Source of the DNA: Brevundimonas sp.
GTDB lineage: Bacteria > Pseudomonadota > Alphaproteobacteria > Caulobacterales > Caulobacteraceae
Direction of reading: 5' to 3'
Assembly (NCBI GenBank): GCA_004296955.1
Contig: SCVB01000041.1
Span: forward strand, 1-52,029
DNA length: 52,029 nt
The position numbers and the translations under genes are program-made. Below the pieces are notes generated by a model. It did not search any database and had not been told where the DNA came from. It saw nothing but the letters and a program-made list of their open reading frames with translations. Shown here one piece after another: positions 29,152-38,854 of this stretch (its first letter is position 1; each line of letters opens with the position of its first letter).

Positions 29152-30131
29152 GCGCGCCGCTCTCCATCTGGGTGGTCTCCGATGGCCGTATCGGCATGGA
29201 GAACCAGGCCCTGGGTCTGGCCGAGGCCGTCCAGCGCCTGACCCCGGCCGATATCAGCGCTCGCCGCATCCGCTGGCGCGCGGCGTTCGACAGGCTGCCC
29301 TCGGCGCTGAAGGCGTCGTGGATGCTGGACCTGTCGTCCGACCCCACCGAACCCGCCGCGGGCGAGCTCTGGCCGGACCTGTGGATCGCGACCGGTCGGG
29401 CGACCCTGCCCCTGTCGGCGCGGGTGGAGGAACGGTCGGGCGGCAAGACCTTCGTGGTCCAGACCCAGGACCCGCGCTGGCGCAACAGCGTGTATGACCT
29501 GATCGTCGCCCCGGCCCATGATGAGGTCACGGGCGCCAACGTCCTGTCGGTCACCGGTTCGCCGCACCGGGTGACGGCGATCCGGCTGGCCGAGGGCGCC
29601 GCTATCTTCAGGGACCGTCTGGAGCCCCTGCCCCGGCCCCGCGTCGCCGTGCTGGTCGGCGGCCGGTCGCGCGCCTTCGACCTGACCGAGGCCCACGCCG
29701 CCGACATGGCCGACCGGATCGCGGCGGCGGTCGAGGCCGTCGGCGGCTCGCTGATGCTGACCTTCTCGCGCCGTACCCCGGACGCGGCGAAGGCGGCCAT
29801 GACCGCGCGGCTGCGACACTTGCCCGGCCTGATCTGGGACGGCGAGGGGCCGAACCCCTATTTCGCCTTCCTGGAATCCGCGGACCACATCCTGGTCACC
29901 GAGGACAGCGCCAACATGGCGGCCGAGGCGGCCTCGACCGGCGCGCCTGTCCACATCCTGCCGATGATCCCGCTGAAGCCGGCGGACAAATTCGCCCGCT
30001 TGCACGCCGACTTGCAGGAACGGGGCGCGGCGCGGCCCTTCGACGGTTCGCTGGCCGGCTGGAGCTATGCGCCGCTGGCCGAGACGGACCGCGCCGCGAC
30101 CGAAATCCTGAAGCGCCTGCGACGGTCCTGA
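29148..30131 (+). CDS. ELM1/GtrOC1-like (mitochondrial fission ELM1 family) protein
   Basis: 327 aa. The family hallmarks are IWVVSDGRIGMENQALGLAEA at the N-terminus, LWIATGRATLPLS, a VVQTQDPR segment and a glycosyltransferase-like C-terminal half with VAVLVGGRSRAF, LMLTFSRRTP and ILVTEDSANMAAEAA. The last resembles the nucleotide-sugar site of GT-B enzymes. Plants use ELM1 in mitochondrial fission; in bacteria the role is unknown and a glycosyltransferase function has been suggested. The GTG start at 29148 overlaps the VOC stop and directly precedes the conserved region. Confidence 0.88.
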   Translation: MSAPLSIWVVSDGRIGMENQALGLAEAVQRLTPADISARRIRWRAAFDRLPSALKASWMLDLSSDPTEPAAGELWPDLWIATGRATLPLSARVEERSGGKTFVVQTQDPRWRNSVYDLIVAPAHDEVTGANVLSVTGSPHRVTAIRLAEGAAIFRDRLEPLPRPRVAVLVGGRSRAFDLTEAHAADMADRIAAAVEAVGGSLMLTFSRRTPDAAKAAMTARLRHLPGLIWDGEGPNPYFAFLESADHILVTEDSANMAAEAASTGAPVHILPMIPLKPADKFARLHADLQERGAARPFDGSLAGWSYAPLAETDRAATEILKRLRRS

Positions 30132-30143
30132 CGCGTCGCGGGT

Positions 30144-30407
30144 TCAGTCTCCGCCGCCGTCTCCGCCCCCGCCGCCGTCGGACCCGCCGTCGGCGTCCCG
30201 GCCGTCCGGGGAATAGGCGCCGTCTCCCGACCCTGAGTCCTTTCCGTTCCGGCCCTGCCGGCCGGCGTCCATGGCGATTCCGATCGCCAGGCCGACGCCG
30301 ATCCCGAGGCCGACGCCGACGGCCACATTGCCCATCGAGAGGCCGATCGCCGTGCCGATCGCGACGCCGAGGGCGATGCCGATGCCCATGAAGCTGGTTT
30401 GCGCCAC
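30144..30407 (-). CDS. Glycine-zipper membrane protein with Gly/Asp tail, 87 aa
   Basis: Not recognised. Residues about 7-50 are two glycine-zipper membrane helices (GIGIALGVAIGTAIGLSMG and GVGLGIGVGLAIGIAMD). The tail is hydrophilic, ending in a run of Gly and Asp (GGGGGDGGGD). GTG 30407 is chosen because GGAGG lies five bases upstream; the frame also has a TTG at 30422 without one. Convergent with ELM1, 12 bp away, and divergent from trxB. Confidence 0.65.
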   Translation of the reverse strand: MAQTSFMGIGIALGVAIGTAIGLSMGNVAVGVGLGIGVGLAIGIAMDAGRQGRNGKDSGSGDGAYSPDGRDADGGSDGGGGGDGGGD

Positions 30408-30410
30408 GTC

Positions 30411-30417
30411 TTCCTCC
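30411..30417 (-). promoter_or_regulatory. Ribosome binding site fixing the glycine-zipper GTG start
   Basis: GGAGGAA on the minus strand just before GTG 30407; this favours GTG over the upstream TTG 30422 and the downstream ATG 30389. Confidence 0.6.
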
Positions 30418-30483
30418 GACAAGAGTTGTGAACAGGCGACAGCCTGGCATCGCGCGAGGGGGAATCAACGCCTAAATAGGGGC

Positions 30484-31494
30484 ATGAACACGCCCCGAAC
30501 CGTCCGCGTCGCCATCATCGGCTCCGGCCCCGCCGGCTGGACCGCCGCCATCTACGCCGCCCGCGCCCTGCTGAACCCGGTGGTCATCGCCGGCCTGCAG
30601 CCCGGCGGACAGCTGACCATCACCACCGATGTCGAGAACTATCCCGGCTTCGCCGACGTCATCCAGGGCCCCTGGCTGATGGAGCAGATGCGCGCCCAGG
30701 CCGAGCATGTCGGCACCGAGATCATCGAGGACATCGTGATCAAGGCCGACCTGAGCCAGCGGCCTTTCCGCCTGACGCTCGACTCGGGGACCGAACTTCT
30801 CGCCGAGACCGTGATCATCTCAACCGGCGCCCAGGCCAAATGGCTGGGCATCGAGAGCGAGGCCAAATACCAGGGCTTCGGCGTCTCGGCCTGCGCCACC
30901 TGCGACGGCTTCTTCTACCGCGGCAAGGAGGTCATCGTCGTCGGCGGCGGCAACACCGCCGTCGAGGAGGCGCTGTTCCTGACCAATTTCGCCTCCAAAG
31001 TGACCGTCGTGCACCGCCGCGACGAGTTCCGCGCCGAACGCATCCTGCAGGACCGGCTGTTCTCCAATCCGAAGGTTGAGGTGATCTGGAACTCCGCCAT
31101 CGACGAGATCCTCGGCGAGACCAACAGCTTCGGCGGCGTCAACGTCACCGGCGCGCGGCTGAAGAACGTCCAGACCGGCGAGACCCGCGACCTGACCGCC
31201 GACGGCGTCTTCATCGCCATCGGCCACGCCCCGTCGTCGGAACTGTTCGCCGGCCAGCTGGAAACCAAACAGGGCGGCTATCTGGTGGTGAAGCCCGGAA
31301 CGGCGGCCACGGCCATCGAGGGCGTCTGGGCCGCCGGCGACGTCACCGACGACATCTACCGTCAGGCCGTCACCGCGGCGGGCATGGGCTGTATGGCCGC
31401 GCTGGAGGCCGTTCGCTTCCTGGCCGAGGAAGACCACGCCCGCGCCCACCATCCGATCTCGCACAAACAGGCGGAGAAGATCGGGGTCTGGTGA
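30484..31494 (+). CDS. trxB: Thioredoxin-disulfide reductase
   Basis: 336 aa FAD enzyme that reduces thioredoxin with NADPH. The FAD-binding motif is AIIGSGPAGWTAAIYAAR; the redox-active pair is Cys137/Cys140 in SACATCDG; the NADPH motif is VIVVGGGNTAVEEA with HRRDEFRAE after it; and the C-terminal FAD contact is GVWAAGDVTD. The frame is open from 30271, but ATG 30484 is the family's usual start. It is convergent with the response regulator, 12 bp away. Cytoplasmic, general redox housekeeping. Confidence 0.96.
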   Translation: MNTPRTVRVAIIGSGPAGWTAAIYAARALLNPVVIAGLQPGGQLTITTDVENYPGFADVIQGPWLMEQMRAQAEHVGTEIIEDIVIKADLSQRPFRLTLDSGTELLAETVIISTGAQAKWLGIESEAKYQGFGVSACATCDGFFYRGKEVIVVGGGNTAVEEALFLTNFASKVTVVHRRDEFRAERILQDRLFSNPKVEVIWNSAIDEILGETNSFGGVNVTGARLKNVQTGETRDLTADGVFIAIGHAPSSELFAGQLETKQGGYLVVKPGTAATAIEGVWAAGDVTDDIYRQAVTAAGMGCMAALEAVRFLAEEDHARAHHPISHKQAEKIGVW

Positions 31495-31506
31495 CCGCCG
31501 TCCGCC

Positions 31507-31914
31507 TCAGCTGAACATTTTCAGACCGGGCGGGACCAGCGGGGCAGGCTCGCCACGACGGAGATGCAGGGCGTACTCGACCGCCTCGCGGACGCAGCCC
31601 TCGTCGGTCGGCTTGGTCAGGACGCCCATGGTGCCGGGAACGCCATGGCTGACCATGCCGGGATTGGCCGTCATGTAGAGCACGGTGATCCGGTGCGCCT
31701 CGCCGAGTTGCTGGCCGAGGCCCACGCCGGTGGCCCCGTCGGACAGGTGGATGTCGACAAGAGCGAGATCGATGCCGCCGCGCGACGCCAGGGCCAGGGC
31801 CGTGCGCGCGTCCGGCGCCGTGCCGACGACGGAATAGCCCAGGTCCTCCAGCACGAAGCGCAGCTCCATCGCCACCAGCGCTTCGTCTTCGATAATCAGG
31901 ATACGCGCAGTCAT
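31507..31914 (-). CDS. Single-domain response regulator
   Basis: 135 aa, one receiver domain only. The acidic pocket is Glu9/Asp10/Glu11 (IIEDE), the phospho-acceptor is Asp54 in ALVDIHLSDG, the switch Thr82 lies in YMTANPG, and Lys101 is in LTKPTD. There is no output domain. It lies 55 bp downstream of the HWE kinase on the same strand and is its obvious partner. In alphaproteobacteria such pairs often feed the general stress or phosphorelay network (inference). A near-EcfG promoter lies just upstream. Confidence 0.93.
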   Translation of the reverse strand: MTARILIIEDEALVAMELRFVLEDLGYSVVGTAPDARTALALASRGGIDLALVDIHLSDGATGVGLGQQLGEAHRITVLYMTANPGMVSHGVPGTMGVLTKPTDEGCVREAVEYALHLRRGEPAPLVPPGLKMFS

Positions 31915-31947
31915 TGGTTTCGATTCACTACGGACTTGTTCCCGCTG

Positions 31948-31972
31948 AACGCGGGGCGAGGACGCCGGTTCA
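31948..31972 (-). promoter_or_regulatory. EcfG-like promoter before the response regulator (one mismatch)
   Basis: Minus strand TGAAC (31972-31968), 16 bp, CGTT (31951-31948). The remembered EcfG consensus is GGAAC-N16/17-CGTT. It overlaps the last codon of the HWE kinase and would start transcription about 27 bp before the ATG. Confidence 0.35.
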
Positions 31973-33550
31973 AGTCAATTGTCCCGCCGCCCGGCGCGGA
32001 GCGAGGGCCGTGGCCGGAATATCGGCGACGACCTCCAGGCCCTTGCGGGCCCAGGTCTGTTCCAGGCCGCCGCCCAGCTGCCCCTCGACCGACAGCGCCA
32101 GCAGGGAAGAGCCGAAGCCAGCGCCCTGCGGCGGTCCGCTCAGGGCCGGGCCGCCGCGTTCGCGCCAGGTCATCACATAGCGGTCGCCCTGGCCCCGGGT
32201 GGTGAGTTCGACCCGGCCTTCGGGAACCGACAGGGCCCCGTATTTCGCGGCATTGGTGGCCAGTTCGTGAAACAGCAGGGCGACCGGCGTCGCGGCCTGG
32301 TCGTCGAAATCCGCGTCGTCCCCGCTGACCGCCACGCGCGGCTCGCCGTTCTCGGCGTCGTATGGCAGGAACAGGTCGCGCAGGAAGGCGTGCAAGGTGG
32401 TGCCGTCGAGACTGGGGCGGCTCGATTCCGTGTGCGGCCGGACGAACTCATGGGCCCGCGCCAAGGCCGAGATCCGGGTCCGGGCGGCCCTGGCGAAGGC
32501 CTTGGCCTCGGGATACTGCCGCGCCGACAGGGCCAGCAGGGCCGAGATCACCGCGAAGATGTTCTTGATCCGGTGGCTCAGCTCCTGACTCAACAGGGCC
32601 TTCGCCTGCTCCAGCCGCTTCATCTCGGCGATGTCCGTCCCGGTCCCGAACCAGCGCGTGACCGCCCCCTCGGCATTGCGGATCGGCATCGCCCGGCTGA
32701 GCGTCCAGGCGTAGGACCCCGTATGGTGGAGCAGCCGGTACTCGACCTCATACGGCTCGCCCGTGGACAGGGAGGCCCGCCAGGCGGTCCGGGCCCGCTC
32801 CTGGTCTTCCGGGTGGATCATGTCGCCCCAGGCGTCGCCCAGGGTCGAGCCTTCCGCCGCGCCGGTGAAGGCGTACCAGCGGGCGTTATAGTAGTCGTGG
32901 TGGCCGTCAGGGCGCGAGGACCAGACCATCTGCGGCATGCTGTCGGCGATGGCCTGGAAACGGGCGTCGCTCTCGGCCAGCTTCCCCGTCACCTGACGCG
33001 CGGCCTCGACCGCGGCGGTGGCGGCCTCGTCGCTGCGCCGGCGTTCGCGCAGGGCGCGACGGCGCTCAAGCAGGGCCATGACCTGCCGGGCCAGCACCTC
33101 CAGGGTCATCCGCTGGGTCTCGTCCAGCCCGTCGGGCCGGGGCCGACTGTCGAAGACGCACAGGACGCCCAGCGCCAGCCCCTGGTCGTCGATCAGGGGG
33201 GCCCCGGCGTAGAAGCGGAACCCGGTCGGCCCGGTCACCAGCGGATGGTCGGCGAATTGCGGGTCGAGGGCGGCGTCCCGCACCTGGGTCACCCCGGGCC
33301 AGCGCATCGCATGCCCGCAGAAGGCCCCCGCCGGGCCGATGGCCGGCAGATCGACCCCGGCCTTGAACCACTGCCGGTCGCCGGCCGCCAGACTCACCAT
33401 CCCCACCGGCGCGTCGCAGATCCGCGCCGCCAGCAACATCACATCGTCGAAGGCCTGTTCCGGATCGGTGTCGAGAATGTCGAAAGAGCGCAGGACACGG
33501 AGCCGCTCGGCCTCAATGGCGTCGGGATTGCTTTGGGTGGAAACGGTCAA
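31970..33550 (-). CDS. HWE-family sensor histidine kinase (GAF-PAS)
   Basis: 526 aa, soluble. An N-terminal GAF domain (about 20-165, starting RLRVLRSFDILDTDPEQAFDD) is followed by a short coiled coil, a PAS domain (about 192-312) and an HWE kinase module. Phospho-acceptor His326 is in LSHRIKNIFAV, Asn433 in HELATNAAKYGAL and the family Trp462 in MTWRERGGP. HWE kinases are typical of alphaproteobacteria and include blue-light and general-stress sensors. No flavin-binding Cys motif (NCRFLQ) is seen in the PAS domain, so it is probably not a LOV sensor. The TTG start follows GGGGAAGGG. Co-oriented with the response regulator downstream. Confidence 0.94.
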   Translation of the reverse strand: MTVSTQSNPDAIEAERLRVLRSFDILDTDPEQAFDDVMLLAARICDAPVGMVSLAAGDRQWFKAGVDLPAIGPAGAFCGHAMRWPGVTQVRDAALDPQFADHPLVTGPTGFRFYAGAPLIDDQGLALGVLCVFDSRPRPDGLDETQRMTLEVLARQVMALLERRRALRERRRSDEAATAAVEAARQVTGKLAESDARFQAIADSMPQMVWSSRPDGHHDYYNARWYAFTGAAEGSTLGDAWGDMIHPEDQERARTAWRASLSTGEPYEVEYRLLHHTGSYAWTLSRAMPIRNAEGAVTRWFGTGTDIAEMKRLEQAKALLSQELSHRIKNIFAVISALLALSARQYPEAKAFARAARTRISALARAHEFVRPHTESSRPSLDGTTLHAFLRDLFLPYDAENGEPRVAVSGDDADFDDQAATPVALLFHELATNAAKYGALSVPEGRVELTTRGQGDRYVMTWRERGGPALSGPPQGAGFGSSLLALSVEGQLGGGLEQTWARKGLEVVADIPATALAPRRAAGQLT

Positions 33551-33676
33551 TCGGCGCCCTTCCCCGTGCGCCGAGGCGCCACGGTCTTCGGTCTAGGTGC
33601 AGGCTAGGCGGGGCCGCCCGGAGACGGAAGTCTCGGTCACGGTGTCGGGGGGCGGTCTGCCTCGCGCCGGGGCAGG

Positions 33677-33701
33677 AATGCGTCCGGCGCGAGTCTGTTC
33701 C
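33677..33701 (-). promoter_or_regulatory. Weak EcfG-like promoter before the HWE kinase
   Basis: Minus strand GGAAC (33701-33697), 16 bp, CATT (33680-33677), one mismatch in the -10. It lies in the 160-bp space between the cell-wall hydrolase stop and the kinase. Confidence 0.25.
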
Positions 33702-33710
33702 ATCGCGGCC

Positions 33711-34904
33711 TCAGGCGGCCGGCCGGCCCACTTCCTCGACGTCCATCGTCGTCACGCCGGGCGGGGCCGTACGGATCGGCTCGTCGGACGCCGGCGCAGC
33801 CGGCGCCTCGAAGGCCGCGAGACGCTGGTTGATGGCGGCGATGTCGGCGGCGGTGGCCTGGCGCCGGCCGCCCAGGGAAGCGACCCCGACGACCCGGGTC
33901 TGGCCGTCGATCTCGACGGTGCGCATGACCGACTCGCCATTGGCCAGGGCCTGGTCGAGGGCGAGCTGGGCGTCGCTGGCGGAGACGATCTGCACCCGCG
34001 GACGGGAGAAACGGGCTTCGTCGATCAGGGGCTCGCGGCCGGCGTAGGCCTGGCGGAACGCCGCCGGCTCGCCGTAAACGCCCTTCCAGCGATAGAAGAT
34101 GTGCGCCCCGATCTGGGTCAGCTTGTTCAGCGTCGGCGCCCACCAGGGGTGGACGTAGTCGGCGTGGTAGTGGGTCGCGGTGCCGACGCGGGCCGAGACG
34201 GCGCCGGCCAGGGCCCGTTCGGCCACCAGCCGCGCCCGATTCCAGGCCCAGCCGACCGGCGCCTGGGCCAGGGCGCCGTCGCAAGTGAAGCTGAACTGGC
34301 AACCGGTGGTCCGTTCAGCGCCCTCGAAGACCACGCCGCAGACGGAGTTGGGATAGTTGGGATCGCGCACGCGGTTCAGGATCACCTGGGCCACGGCCTC
34401 CTGGCCTTCGGTCGGCTCGAGCGCGGCCTCGTAATAGATGCCCTGGGTCAGGCAGCGCAGGGCGCGGCGGCGGTCTTCGGCCGTCGCCGGCTTGAACACG
34501 AAGGGCGCGGCGACGCGGAGATAGCCCGACGCGTTCGGGGTCGCGGCGTTGAGCTTCATGGCGTCAAGACCGGTGGCGCCGAAGTCCAGCGTCGGCCGGC
34601 CGGCCAGGGTCAGGCTTTCCCAGCCGGGGGTCAGGCCATAGAAGGCCGCGCGGCGCTCGCTCGGGTCATGGCGCAGGGCGATGGCCAGCTGCGACGGGTC
34701 CATGCGGCCGGTGATGGCGGCCAGGCCGCGGGCGCCCAGGTCGCCGCCGGTCAGGCTGCGCACCGTCTCGGCGCGCCGATCGATCTCGGGACGAGGCGTG
34801 GAGCTGGCGGCCATGGCCACGCCGAAGACCGCCAGCACCACGGGCGCGGCGGCCAGCAGCCGGCGGGTCTTCTTCAGCTTCGCGGTCCAGTCGATCCTGG
34901 CCAT
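33711..34904 (-). CDS. SleB-type cell wall hydrolase, paralog 1
   Basis: 397 aa. A basic N-terminus and a hydrophobic span (about 18-35, [17 protein letters not shown]) give membrane anchoring or export. The Hydrolase_2 (SleB) domain is about 165-285: [28 protein letters not shown], then [22 protein letters not shown] and [13 protein letters not shown]. The catalytic Glu is likely the one in YYEA. The enzyme is expected to cleave peptidoglycan glycan strands in the periplasm. The ATG at 34904 follows a GGAGTCGAGG; the 18 extra codons upstream are not needed. A close paralog lies at 40025. Confidence 0.9.
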   Translation of the reverse strand: MARIDWTAKLKKTRRLLAAAPVVLAVFGVAMAASSTPRPEIDRRAETVRSLTGGDLGARGLAAITGRMDPSQLAIALRHDPSERRAAFYGLTPGWESLTLAGRPTLDFGATGLDAMKLNAATPNASGYLRVAAPFVFKPATAEDRRRALRCLTQGIYYEAALEPTEGQEAVAQVILNRVRDPNYPNSVCGVVFEGAERTTGCQFSFTCDGALAQAPVGWAWNRARLVAERALAGAVSARVGTATHYHADYVHPWWAPTLNKLTQIGAHIFYRWKGVYGEPAAFRQAYAGREPLIDEARFSRPRVQIVSASDAQLALDQALANGESVMRTVEIDGQTRVVGVASLGGRRQATAADIAAINQRLAAFEAPAAPASDEPIRTAPPGVTTMDVEEVGRPAA

Positions 34905-35105
34905 CCTCGACTCCAAACTCCGGCATCCTGCCGGAGAACCGTGACGACTAAGCGCCAAGCGGGGCGCTTTTCAGGCGGAAAAGCAGCGGTCGGTCAAGTC
35001 TCCACGCCTCGGGAGCGCGCAGCGGCCCGTTTTCGACCGCTGCTACGCCCGTCGGATGAACCGCGGCGCCCTTCCAGGGAACGCGTCGCAATACTCGCGC
35101 TTGCT

Positions 35106-35130
35106 GGAACGCAAGACGGTCCAATACGTT
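35106..35130 (+). promoter_or_regulatory. EcfG-type promoter of the hybrid kinase (perfect match)
   Basis: GGAAC (35106-35110), 16 bp, CGTT (35127-35130). It matches both elements of the alphaproteobacterial general-stress sigma consensus exactly. The start of transcription would fall near 35137, about 50 bp before the ATG. Confidence 0.6.
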
Positions 35131-35185
35131 CGACTGCATCGCGTGCGCGAGCGGGGTGTATGGGCGCGTTGGGGATTTCGGTCGT

Positions 35186-38100
35186 ATGTTCAGTATAGGC
35201 GCGGCCGTCACGCGGCTGGCGCGCGTCAAGGCGCGTCCATGGTGGGTGTCGATTCTCGTCGGCGCCGGCGCGGCCGTCGCGATCCTCGCGATCCGCGCCG
35301 CCCTGAGCGGCTTCTACGGCAATGTGACCGGCTTCATGATCCTGCTGCCCGCAGTGATCGTCGCCTCTCTGGCCGCCGGCCGTCTGGCCGGGCTGACCGC
35401 GACCGTCGCCTGCCTGCTCGGCGGCTGGGCGGTCGTCGGTTTCGACACCATCGGCGTCGGCCTGGCCGACCCGCTGGGCCGGGTGGCCACCTTCAATTTC
35501 GTGGTCGTCGGCCTGTTCGTCACCGCGGTCGCCGCCGCCCTGCGCGATATGGTCGGAGCGCTTGACGCCTCGCTCGACGCCCTGCGCACCTCCCGGGCCC
35601 GCATCGACGAGCGCGAACACCAGCTGCGCCTGATCAGCGAACACGCCCCGGTCATGCTCTGGATGAGCGATGCGACCGGCAAATGCGTGCATCTCAACGC
35701 CGCCCAGCGCGAGTTCTGGGCCGCTCCGGAATCGCTCGAGGGCTTCGATTTCACGGCCCTGATCCACCCGGAGGACGCCGCGCGGGTGCTGGCGACGACG
35801 GTCGACGCCGGTCAGCGTCAGGCCCCGTTCGAAATCGAGGGGCGGTACCTTCGTCACGACGGTCAATGGCGCGTTCTGCACACCGACGCCCACCCCCGGG
35901 TCGAGCCGGACGGAACCTATGGCGGGATGATCGGCGTCAACGTTGACGTCACCGAGGCCCGGGCGGCCGAGGCGGCGCTGCGCGAGAGCGAGTCCCGCTT
36001 CCGCCTGATGGCCGACACGGCGCCCTCGCCCGTCTGGATGACCAACGCCGAGGCCGAGGTCGAATTCGTCAATGCGGCCCTGGTCGAATTCTATGGTCAG
36101 CCGGCGGACCGGATCCTGGGCGATGTGTGGAAGCTGGCGATCCACCCTGACGACCAGGCCGGCGTCGAGGCGGCCATGGCGGAGGCCCGCCCCCGCCGCC
36201 TGCCCTACGGCTTTGAAGCGCGCTTCCAGCGCGCCGACGGCGTCTGGCGATGGATGCGGATTTCGGTCAAGCCGCGCTTCGCCGGCGACGGCGTCTTCCT
36301 CGGCTATGTCGGCATGTCGTTCGACACCACTGAGACCCGGGAGGCGCTCGACGCCCTCGAACGCCAGGAGCGACGGCAGACCTTCCTGCTGGCCCTGGTG
36401 GACCGGGTGCGCGACCTGACCTCCCCCGAGGCCGTCATTCTGGAGGTCGAACGGGCCCTGGGGGTCGAGCTCGGCGCGGATCGTGTCGGCTACGGTGTGA
36501 TCGACCAGGAACGAGGCCTCGTGTCGATGACCCGCGACTGGACGGCAGGCGTGATCAGCGCCGAAGGCGAGTTCAGCCTCGCGGAACTGGGCGCGGACCT
36601 GATCGCGGACCTGGCCGAAGGTCAGTTGATCAGTATCGCCGATGTCGAGAAGGACCCCCGCACGCGCGACGCCCTGGACGTGTTCCGGCGGCTCGAGACG
36701 CGGGCCCTGATGCGCGCGCCCGTGATCCGCAGCGGCGGCCTGCGCGCCTTCCTGTACGCCCACCACTCCTCCCCGCGTGAATGGAGCCCGGCCGAAACCG
36801 CCCTGCTGCAGGACGTCGCCCTGCGGACCTGGACGGAGGTCGAACGCACCCGGGCCGAGGCCGAGGTTCGTGAGAGCGAGCAGCGCTTCCGCGCCATCGC
36901 CGACACGGCGCCAGTGCTGATCTGGGTGACCCAGCAGGACCGGACCCGCGCCTTCGTCAACGAGGCCTATGTCGCCTATAATGGCGGGACCTACGAAGAG
37001 GCGCGACTCGCCGACTGGCGGGCGGTCATCCACCCGGATGACCACGAACGGGTCCTCGGGGAATCCCTGGCCGGCGAGGCCTCGGGCGAGCCCTTCTCGA
37101 TGGAGGCGCGCTATCTTCGCCACGACGGCGAATATCGCTGGCTGAAATCCTTCTCCCGGCCGCGGCTGGGCGCGGACGGCGAGATCATCGGCTTCGTCGG
37201 CGTGGCCTTCGACGTGACGGACATCCGGGAAGCCCAGGCCCGGCTGCTGGAATCCGAGACCCGTTTCCGCACCGTGGCCGACAGCGCGCCGGCCCTGATC
37301 TGGATGCTGGACGCCGAGGGGCGGCCCAGCTTCGCCAACCGCCGCTACCGCGCCTTCTTCGGCATCGAGTCGGAGGACCAGATCGGGGACGGCTGGCATC
37401 GGCTGCTCCATCCCGAAGACGCCGCCGCCTTCACCGACGCCTTCAACACCGCCTTCCAGAACCGCGACCGGTTCGAGGGTCTGGTCCGCATCCTCCATCC
37501 CACCCTGGGCGAACGTTGGCTGCGCTGCGAGGGCCTGCCCCGGTTTGACGGCGCGGGCGCCTTCCAGGGGTACGTCGGGGCCAACATCGACATCACCGAG
37601 GCCAAGCGTGCCGAAGAAGACCTCAAGCGCATCAATGAATTGCTCGAGGAGCGGGTCGGGGAGGCCCTCGCCGAGAAGGCCAAGGCCGAGGCCGATCTGA
37701 TGCACGCCCAGCGTATGGAGGCGGTCGGCCGCCTCACCGGCGGCGTCGCCCACGACTTCAACAACCTGCTCACCGTGGTGATCGGGGCCCTCGACATCAT
37801 GCTGCGCTCGCCCAATGACGCCGCCAAACGCCAGAAGCTCGGCGAGGCGGCCCTGGCGGCGGCGCGGCGCGGCGAGGGCCTGACCCACCAGTTGCTGGCC
37901 TTCTCCCGGCGGCAGGCCCTCCGGCCCGAGGCCGTCGACCTCAATGTCCAGATCCGCGAGAGCGAGCCCCTTCTGCGCCGCGCCGTGGGCGAGGCTGTCG
38001 AGTTCAAGCTGAAGCTGCGTCGCGGCGGGGCGCGGGTCAGCGTCGACCCCTCCCAGTTCGAGGCGGCCCTGCTGAATCTGGTCGTCAACGCCCGCGACGC

Positions 38101-38815
38101 CGTCGGCGACAAGGGCCGGATCACGATCCAGACCCTGTCCTGCGCCGTCGGTCCGGGCGAGGTGACCGATCTGCCGGCCGGCGACTATGTCTGCGTCAGC
38201 GTCACGGACAACGGCGCCGGCATGTCGCCCGAGGTCATCGCGCGCGTCTTCGAACCCTTCTTCACCACCAAGGCCGTCGGCAAGGGCACCGGGCTGGGCC
38301 TCAGCCAGGTCTATGGCTTCGCGCGTCAGAGCGGCGGCGCCGCCCAGGTGTCCTCCACGGTCGGCAAGGGAACCGAGATCAAGCTCTTCCTGCCGCCGCA
38401 GGCCGAGAACGCCGGCCTGCTCGTCGACGCCGGCCTGGCGGCGGCACGGCCCATGGCTGCGGGACGCCGTCTGCTGCTGGTCGAGGACGACGTCAGCGTC
38501 GCCGCCGTGGCCCTGGAGCTGCTGGAAGGCCTCGGCCTGGAGGTGCGCGCGGTCGAGACCGGGCCGCAGGCGCTGGACCTGCTCAAACGCGAGCGGTTCG
38601 ACATGATGCTGAGCGATGTGGTGATGCCCGGCGGCATGACCGGCATCGAACTGGCGCGCCTCTGCGGACGCGACTACCCGGCGATGCGGGTGGTGCTGAC
38701 CTCGGGCTATGCCGGCGAGGATGTGGACGCGGCCCTGGCGGACGCGCCCTGGCCGTTCCTGCGCAAACCCTATTCAGGCGAACAGCTGGCGCGCATCCTG
38801 GGCGAACTGTCCTGA
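35186..38815 (+). CDS. Hybrid sensor histidine kinase/response regulator with four PAS and one GAF domain
   Basis: 1209 aa. Membrane segment about residues 20-120 with three or four spans (DUF4118-like). PAS1 is about 143-260, PAS2 266-385, GAF 395-555, PAS3 562-680 and PAS4 688-808. A coiled coil spans 805-840. The HisKA domain has His856 in [12 protein letters not shown]. The HATPase N-box is [11 protein letters not shown] (Asn968), with DNGAGM and [11 protein letters not shown]. The C-terminal receiver runs from about 1095 to the end with phospho-acceptor Asp1144 (MLSDVVMP) and Lys1194. Each PAS carries the WxxxIHPDD-type element of PAS_3. The signal is unknown. ATG 35186 begins just before the first span. 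A perfect EcfG promoter precedes it. Confidence 0.95.
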   Translation: MFSIGAAVTRLARVKARPWWVSILVGAGAAVAILAIRAALSGFYGNVTGFMILLPAVIVASLAAGRLAGLTATVACLLGGWAVVGFDTIGVGLADPLGRVATFNFVVVGLFVTAVAAALRDMVGALDASLDALRTSRARIDEREHQLRLISEHAPVMLWMSDATGKCVHLNAAQREFWAAPESLEGFDFTALIHPEDAARVLATTVDAGQRQAPFEIEGRYLRHDGQWRVLHTDAHPRVEPDGTYGGMIGVNVDVTEARAAEAALRESESRFRLMADTAPSPVWMTNAEAEVEFVNAALVEFYGQPADRILGDVWKLAIHPDDQAGVEAAMAEARPRRLPYGFEARFQRADGVWRWMRISVKPRFAGDGVFLGYVGMSFDTTETREALDALERQERRQTFLLALVDRVRDLTSPEAVILEVERALGVELGADRVGYGVIDQERGLVSMTRDWTAGVISAEGEFSLAELGADLIADLAEGQLISIADVEKDPRTRDALDVFRRLETRALMRAPVIRSGGLRAFLYAHHSSPREWSPAETALLQDVALRTWTEVERTRAEAEVRESEQRFRAIADTAPVLIWVTQQDRTRAFVNEAYVAYNGGTYEEARLADWRAVIHPDDHERVLGESLAGEASGEPFSMEARYLRHDGEYRWLKSFSRPRLGADGEIIGFVGVAFDVTDIREAQARLLESETRFRTVADSAPALIWMLDAEGRPSFANRRYRAFFGIESEDQIGDGWHRLLHPEDAAAFTDAFNTAFQNRDRFEGLVRILHPTLGERWLRCEGLPRFDGAGAFQGYVGANIDITEAKRAEEDLKRINELLEERVGEALAEKAKAEADLMHAQRMEAVGRLTGGVAHDFNNLLTVVIGALDIMLRSPNDAAKRQKLGEAALAAARRGEGLTHQLLAFSRRQALRPEAVDLNVQIRESEPLLRRAVGEAVEFKLKLRRGGARVSVDPSQFEAALLNLVVNARDAVGDKGRITIQTLSCAVGPGEVTDLPAGDYVCVSVTDNGAGMSPEVIARVFEPFFTTKAVGKGTGLGLSQVYGFARQSGGAAQVSSTVGKGTEIKLFLPPQAENAGLLVDAGLAAARPMAAGRRLLLVEDDVSVAAVALELLEGLGLEVRAVETGPQALDLLKRERFDMMLSDVVMPGGMTGIELARLCGRDYPAMRVVLTSGYAGEDVDAALADAPWPFLRKPYSGEQLARILGELS

Positions 38816-38820
38816 GACGC

Positions 38821-38848
38821 GACCGGCCGGCCTGACGGCCGGCCGGTC
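38821..38848. terminator. Hairpin between convergent genes
   Basis: GACCGGCCGGCC-TGAC-GGCCGGCCGGTC: a perfect 12-bp stem with a four-base loop, three bases after the hybrid kinase stop codon and six bases before the convergent DUF6481 stop. No T run, but it could stop transcription from both sides. Confidence 0.6.
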
Positions 38849-38854
38849 GTGTGA

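Noticed and set aside
31924-31940. GGAAC near 31936-31940 (minus strand) as the response regulator promoter
   Set aside because: No CGTT-like -10 at 16 or 17 bp; it would also start transcription inside the coding region.
35095-35120. An earlier GGAAC (35095-35099) as the hybrid kinase promoter
   Set aside because: At 16 bp it meets GCTT, a worse -10 than the CGTT paired with the GGAAC at 35106.
34994-37888. 964-codon minus-strand open frame
   Set aside because: Antisense to the hybrid kinase; its internal repeats merely mirror the PAS repeats on the other strand.
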